Shown here in pieces: positions 58,146 to 64,000 of a stretch of DNA of 64,000 nucleotides. The stretch is from Rhodocollybia butyracea (taxonomy: Eukaryota; Basidiomycota; Agaricomycetes; Agaricales; Omphalotaceae). The position numbers were made by a program, and so were the translations under genes. The stretch's first letter is position 1. The number at the start of each line of letters is the position of its first letter. The stretch is from NCBI GenBank assembly GCA_015501585.1, contig JADNRY010000097.1:146821-210820 (forward strand), read 5' to 3'. The notes beneath the pieces are model-generated. The model ran no database searches and had not been told where the DNA came from. It worked only from the letters and a program-made list of their open reading frames with translations.

Positions 58146-61100
58146 CTTGGGGGGGTGTTCCACCAAAGGCCAAGCATACACCAAGCAATGAGGAGGGTGA
58201 TTTCTGGTCTTTTGGGATGTAACAGAGAGGAGAGTGGAGAGGTTGAGAGTGGCAAGGCCTACTTTGCCATGCCAAGAGAGGAAATGACTGAAGATCCCTG
58301 GAATCAGTCATGGCAAGGTCACCAGTGTGCAAATTGACTGGGATTAATCCCCCGTGCAGTTGATGCTGATTTCTGGTGTTTTGGGTGTAAGAGAGCAGAG
58401 TGAGAGGGAGGGACTGGCAAGGCCAGCTTTGCCATGCCAAGAGAGGAAATGACTGAAGATCCCTGGAATCAGTCATGTCAAGGTCACAGGGGTTCAAATT
58501 GACTGGGATTAATGTCCCATGCAGTTGATGCTGATTTCTGGTGTTTTGGGTGGAAGAGAGGAGAGTGAGAGGCAGGGACTGGCAAAGCCAGCTTTGCCAT
58601 GCCAAGATAGGAAATGAGTGAAGATCCCTGGAATCAGTCATGGCAAGGTCACCGGTGTTCAAATTGACTGGGATTAATCCCCCGTGCAGTTGATGCTGAT
58701 TTCTGGTGTTTTGGGTGGAAGAGAGCAGAGTGAGAGGGAGGGAGTGGCAAGGCCAGCTTTGCCATGCCAAGAGAGGAAATGACTGAAGATCCCTGGAATC
58801 AGTCATGTCAAGGTCACAGGGGTTCAAATTGACTGGGATTAATGTCCCATGCAGTTGATGCTGATTTCTGGTGTTTTGGGTGGAAGAGAGGAGAGTGAGA
58901 GGCAGGGACTGGCAAAGCCAGCTTTGCCATGCCAAGATAGGAAATGAGTGAAGATCCCTGGAATCAGTCATGGCAAGGTCACCGGTGTTCAAATTGACTG
59001 GGATTAATCCCCGTGCAGTTGATGCTGATTTCTGGTGTTTTGGGTGTAAGAGAGGAGAGTGAGATGGAGGGAGTGGCAAGGCCAGCTTTGCCATGCCAAG
59101 ATAGGAAATGACTGAAGATCCCTGGAATCAGTCATGGCAAGGTCACCGGTGTGAAAATTGACTGGAATTAATGTCCCATGCAGTTCATGCTGATTTCTGG
59201 TGTTTTGGGTGTAAGAGAGGAGAGTGAGATGGAGGGACTGGCAAGGCCAGATTTGCCATGCCAAGATAGGAAATGACTGAAGATCCCTGGAATCAGTCAT
59301 GGCAAGGTCACAGGTGTTCAAATTGACTGGGATTAATGTCCCGTGCAGTTGATGCTGATTTCTGGTGTTTTGGGTGTAAGAGAGCAGAGTGAGATGGAGG
59401 GAGTGGCAAGGCCAGCTTTGCCATGCCAAGATAGGAAATGAGTGAAAATCCCTGGAATCAGTCATGGCAAGGTCACCGGGGTTCAAATTGACTGGAATTA
59501 ATGTCCCATGCAGTTGATGCTGATTTCTGGTGTTTTGGGTGTAAGAGAGCAGAGTGAGATGGATCTTGGGGGGTGTTCCACCAAAGGCCAAGCATACACC
59601 AAGCAATGAGGAGGGAGATTTCTGGTCTTTTGGGATGTAACAGAGAGGAGAGTGGAGAGGTTGAGAGTGGCAAGGCCAGCTTTGCCATGCCAAGATAGGA
59701 AATGACTGAAGATCCCTGGAATCAGTCATGGCAAGGTGACCGGTGTGCAAATTGACTGGGATTAATCCCCGTGCAGTTGATGCTGATTTCTGGTGTTTTG
59801 GGTAGAAGAGAGCAGAGTGAGATGGAGGGAGTGGCAAGGCCAGCTTTGCCATGCCAAGATAGGAAATGACTGAAGATCCTGGGAATCAGTCATGGCAAGG
59901 TCACAGGTGTTCAAATTGACTGGGATTAATCCCCGTGCAGTTGATGCTGATTTCTGGTGTTTTGGGTGTAAGAGAGCAGAGTGAGATGGAGAGAGTGGCA
60001 AGGCCAGCTTTGCCATGCCAAGATAGGAAATGACTGAAGATCCCTGGAATCAGTCATGGCAAGGTCACCGGGGTTCAAATTGACTGGAATTAATGTCCCA
60101 TGCAGTTCATGCTGATTTCTGGTGTTTTGGGTGTAAGAGAGCAGAGTGAGATGGAGGGAGTGGCAAGGCCAGATTTGCCATGCCAAGATAGGAAATGACT
60201 GAAGATCCTTGGAATCAGTCATGGCAAGGTCACAGGTGTGCAAATTGACTGGGATTAATCCCCCATGCAGTTGATGCTGATTTCTGGTGTGTTGGGTGGA
60301 AGAGAGGAGAGTGAGAGGGAGGGAGTGGCAAGGCCAGATTTGCCATGCCAAGATAGGAAATGACTGAAGATCCCAGGAATCAGTCATGTCAAGGTCACAG
60401 GTGTTCAAATTGACTGGGATTAATGTCCCATGCAGTTGATGCTGATTTCTGGTGTTTTGGGTGTAAGAGAGCAGAGTGAGATGGAGGGAGTGGCAAGGCC
60501 AGATTTGCCATGCCAAGATAGGAAATGACTGAAGATCCCTGGAATCAGTCATGGCAAGGTCACCAGTGTGCAAATTGACTGGGATTAATCCCCGTGCAGT
60601 TGTTGCTGATTTCTGGTGTTTTGGGTGGAAGAGAGCAGAGTGAGATGGAGGGAGTGGCAAGGCCAGCTTTGCCATGCCAAGATAGGAAATGAGTGAAGAT
60701 CCCTGGAATCAGTCATGGCAAGGTCACAGGTGTTCAAATTGACTGGGATTAATGTCCCGTGCAGTTGATGCTGATTTCTGGTGTTTTGGGTGTAAGAGAG
60801 CAGAGTGAGATGGAGGGAGTGGCAAGGCCAGCTTTGCCATGCCAAGATAGGAAATGAGTGAAGATCCCTGGAATCAGTCATGGCAAGGTCACAGGTGTTC
60901 AAATTGACTGGGATTAATGTCCCGTGCAGTTGATGCTGATTTCTGGTGTTTTGGGTGTAAGAGAGCAGAGTGAGATGGAGGGAGTGGCAAGGCCAGCTTT
61001 GCCATGCCAAGATAGGAAATGAGTGAAGATCCCTGGAATCAGTCATGGCAAGGTCACCGGTGTTCAAATTGACTGGAATTAATGTCCCATGCAGTTGATG

Positions 61101-64000
61101 CTGATTTCTGGTGTTTTGGGTGTAAGAGAGGAGAGTGAGAGGGAGGGAGTGGCAAGGCCTACTTTGCCATGCCAAGATAGGAAATGACTGAAGATCCCTG
61201 GAATCAGTCATGCAAGGTCACAGGTGTTCAAATTGACTGGGATTAATCCCCGTGCAGTTGGTGCTGATTTCTGGTGTTTTGGGTGTAAGAGAGGAGAGTG
61301 AGAGGGAGGGAGTGGCAAGGCCAGATTTGCCATGCCAAGATAGGAAATGACTGAAGATCCCTGGAATCAGTCATGCAAGGTCACAGGTGTTCAAATTGAC
61401 TGGGATTAATGTCCCGTGCAGTTGATGCTGATTTCTGGTGTTTTGGGTGTAAGAGAGGAGAGTGAGATGGAGGGACTGGCAAGGCCAGATTTGCCATGCC
61501 AAGATAGGAAATGACTGAAGATCCCTGGAATCAGTCATGGCAAGGTCACAGGTGTTCAAATTGACTGGGATTAATGTCCCGTGCAGTTGATGCTGATTTC
61601 TGGTGTTTTGGGTGTAAGAGAGGAGAGTGAGAGGCAGGGAGTGGCAAGGCCAGATTTGCCATGCCAAGATAGGAAATGACTGAAGATCCCTGGAATCAGT
61701 CATGGCAAGGTCACAGGTGTTCAAATTGACTGGGATTAATGTCCTGTGCAGTTGATGCTGATTTCTGGTGTTTTGGGTGTAAGAGAGGAGAGTGAGATGG
61801 AGGGAGTGGCAAGGCCAGATTTGCCATGCCAAGATAGGAAATGACTGAAGATCCCTGGAATCAGTCATGGCAAGGTCACAGGTGTTCAAATTGACTGGGA
61901 TTAATGTCCTGTGCAGTTGATGCTGATTTCTGGTGTTTTGGGTGTAAGAGAGGAGAGTGAGATGGAGGGAGTGGCAAGGCCAGATTTGCCATGCCAAGAT
62001 AGGAAATGACTGAAGATCCCTGGAATCAGTCATGGCAAGGTCACCGGTGTGCAAATTGACTGGGATTAATCCCCTGTGCAGTTGGTGCTGATTTCTGGTG
62101 TTTTGGGTGTAAGAGAGGAGAGTGAGAGGAGGGAGTGGCAAGGCCAGATTTGCCATGCCAAGATAGGAAATGACTGAAGATCCTGGAATCAGTCATGGCA
62201 AGGTCACAGGTGTTCAAATTGACTGGGATTAATGTCCTGTGCAGTTGATGCTGATTTCTGGTGTTTTGGGTGTAAGAGAGGAGAGTGAGATGGAGGGAGT
62301 GGCAAGGCCAGATTTGCCATGCCAAGATAGGAAATGACTGAAGATCCCTGGAATCAGTCATGCAAGGTCACAGGTGTTCAAATTGACTGGGATTAATGTC
62401 CCGTGCAGTTGATGCTGATTTCTGGTGTTTTGGGTGTAAGAGAGGAGAGTGAGATGGAGGGAGTGGCAAGGCCAGATTTGCCATGCCAAGATAGGAAATG
62501 ACTGAAGATCCTGGAATCAGTCATGGCAAGGTCACAGGTGTTCAAATTGACTGGGATTAATGTCCCGTGCAGTTGATGCTGATTTCTGGTGTTTTGGGTG
62601 TAAGAGAGCAGAGTGAGATGGAGGGAGTGGCAAGGCCAGCTTTGCCATGCCAAGATAGGAAATGAGTGAAGATCCCTGGAATCAGTCATGGCAAGGTCAC
62701 CGGTGTTCAAATTGACTGGAATTAATGTCCCATGCAGTTGATGCTGATTTCTGGTGTTTTGGGTGTAAGAGAGCAGAGTGAGATGGATTTGGGGGTGCCA
62801 CCAAAGGCAAGCATACACCAAGCAATGAGGAGGGAGATTTCTGGTTTTTGGGATGTAAGAGAGGAGAGTGAGAGGGAGAGTGGCAAGGCCAGCTTTGCCA
62901 TGCCAAGATAGGAAATGACTGAAGATCCCTGGAATCAGTCATGGCAAGGTGACCGGTGTTGCAAATTGACTGGGATTAATCCCCGTGCAGTTGATGCTGA
63001 TTTCTGGTGTTTTGGGTGTAAGAGAGGAGAGTGAGATGGAGGGAGTGGCAAGGCCAGCTTTGCCATGCCAAGATAGGAAATGACTGAAGATCCTGGAATC
63101 AGTCATGGCAAGGTCACAGGTGTTCAAATTGACTGGAATTAATGCCCCGTGCAGTTGATGCTGATTTCTGGTGTTTTGGGTGTAAGAGAGGAGAGTGAGA
63201 TGGAGAGAGTGGCAAGGCCAGCTTTGCCATGCCAAGATAGGAAATGACTGAAGATCCCTGGAATCAGTCATGGCAAGGTCACCGGTGTTCAAATTGACTG
63301 GAATTAATGTCCCATGCAGTTGATGCTGATTTCTGGTGTTTTGGGTGTAAGAGAGAGAGTGAGATGGAGGGAGTGGCAAGGCCAGATTTGCCATGCCAAG
63401 ATAGGAAATGACTGAAGATCCCAGGAATCAGTCATGTCAAGGTCACAGGTGTTCAAATTGACTGGGATTAATGTCCCGTGCAGTTGATGCTGATTTCTGG
63501 TGTTTTGGGTGTAAGAGAGGAGAGTGAGATGGAGGGAGTGGCAAGGCCAGATTTGCCATGCCAAGATAGGAAATGACTGAAGATCCCTGGAATCAGTCAT
63601 GCAAGGTCACAGGTGTTCAAATTGACTGGGATTAATCCCCGTGCAGTTGTGCTGATTTCTGGTGTTTTGGGTGTAAGAGAGGAGAGTGAGATGGAGGGAG
63701 TGGCAAGGCCAGCTTTGCCATGCCAAGATAGGAAATGAGTGAAGATCCCTGGAATCAGTCATGGCAAGGTCACAGGTGTTCAAATTGACTGGGATTAATG
63801 TCCCGTGCAGTTGATGCTGATTTCTGGTGTTTTGGGTGTAAGAGAGGAGAGTGAGATGGAGGGAGTGGCAAGGCCAGATTTGCCATGCCAAGATAGGAAA
63901 TGACTGAAGATCCCTGGAATCAGTCATGCAAGGTCACCGGTGTGCAAATTGACTGGGATTAATCCCCGTGCAGTTGATGCTGATTTCTGGTGTTTTGGGT
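58146..64000. repeat. 165-bp tandem satellite array
   Basis: About 35 head-to-tail copies fill the last 5.85 kb and run off the window. The landmark GCTGATTTCTGGTGTTTTGG recurs at 58365, 58530, 58695, 58860, 59024, 59189 and 59354, i.e. a 165-bp period with occasional 164-bp units. Copies differ at few sites (AGCTTTGCC/AGATTTGCC, GACTGAAG/GAGTGAAG, GGAGAG/GCAGAG). Each unit holds two inverted repeats: TGACTGA...TCAGTCA around GATCCCTGGAA, and GGCAA...TTGCC. Long minus-strand open frames (up to 374 codons) exist because 165 is 55 codons; they repeat the same 55 residues and are probably not genes. Unit length is close to a nucleosome repeat, as in many centromeric or subtelomeric satellites. 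Confidence 0.9.
59573..59680. repeat. Variant satellite unit
   Basis: A block starting TTGGGGGGTGTTCCACCAAA with GGCCAAGCATACACCAAGCA replaces the normal start of a unit. The same block occurs at about 58146-58260 and, slightly shorter, at about 62789-62890. It then returns to the normal unit at GTGGCAAGGCC. Confidence 0.8.

Noticed and set aside
57970..59094. 374-codon minus-strand open frame as a repeat protein gene
   Set aside because: It is only the satellite unit read in a frame that stays open because 165 bp is a multiple of three; no start context, introns or non-repeat ends.
58146..64000. CRISPR array
   Set aside because: Whole units repeat head-to-tail with no unique spacers, and the genome is eukaryotic.

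Overview
The window looks like a chromosome segment of a basidiomycete fungus, probably an Agaricomycete. Coding regions are cut by many short introns (about 45-60 bp, GT-AG with a few GC-AG), genes lie on both strands with no operons, and several products are typical of mushroom-forming fungi: a DUF6534-type membrane protein, fungal HNH proteins, a siderophore transporter of the SIT type and a small secreted protein. I built the gene models by eye by joining open frames across plausible splice sites. Exon edges are proposals unless I say that the phases agree.

Layout. Positions 1-12.2 kb are mostly decayed: two diverged copies of one ancestral block (tRNA ligase TRL1 remnants, an unidentified segment, a small secreted protein) at about 0.6-3.35 kb and 9.5-12.17 kb. 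Between them lie an eight-exon gene of unknown function (3404-4653), a 1145-bp DNA element with terminal inverted repeats and a 9-bp target duplication (5843-6987), and a decayed sugar-transporter-like fragment. From 13-16.6 kb there are two unrelated APH/kinase-fold genes (a mitochondrial AIM9-like protein and a small APH protein) with a broken small gene between them. From 18.6-28.1 kb there are an uncharacterised gene, a decayed 3' end of a ferric reductase, a complete beta-carbonic anhydrase, a nearly complete ferric reductase with three one-base lesions, and an uncharacterised helical protein. From 29-35 kb come an HNH-family protein whose expected His is replaced, a coiled-coil protein and a siderophore-iron transporter with a palindromic GATA site 75 bp upstream. 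From 36-53 kb lie a small gene, a 2-oxoglutarate/Fe(II) dioxygenase, a DENND6-like protein, a DUF6534 membrane protein, the large peroxiredoxin-like fusion gene (47427-50920) and a CPSF6/7-like RNA-binding protein. From 53.7 kb onward there are fragments of genes present elsewhere in the window (HNH C-terminus, DENND6 middle exons), then a tandem 165-bp satellite from about 58.15 kb to the end of the window.

The most interesting gene is 47427-50920. It encodes about 1096 residues: a 1-Cys-type peroxiredoxin fold from which exactly the four residues carrying the peroxidatic cysteine are missing, then a helical segment resembling the MLKL/HeLo-like four-helix bundles of fungal cell-death proteins, a CHORD-like Cys/His zinc cluster, and a long beta-rich tail ending in a coiled coil. 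This could be a redox-pseudoenzyme sensor coupled to a cell-death or scaffold module. The peroxiredoxin part is well supported by sequence; the cell-death role is inference.

A second theme is duplication and decay. Five genes have partial, intron-containing, diverged copies within the same 64 kb (TRL1, the secreted protein, ferric reductase, HNH protein, DENND6), which points to local genomic duplication rather than retrocopying. A third theme is iron: ferric reductase and siderophore transporter lie within 10 kb of each other.
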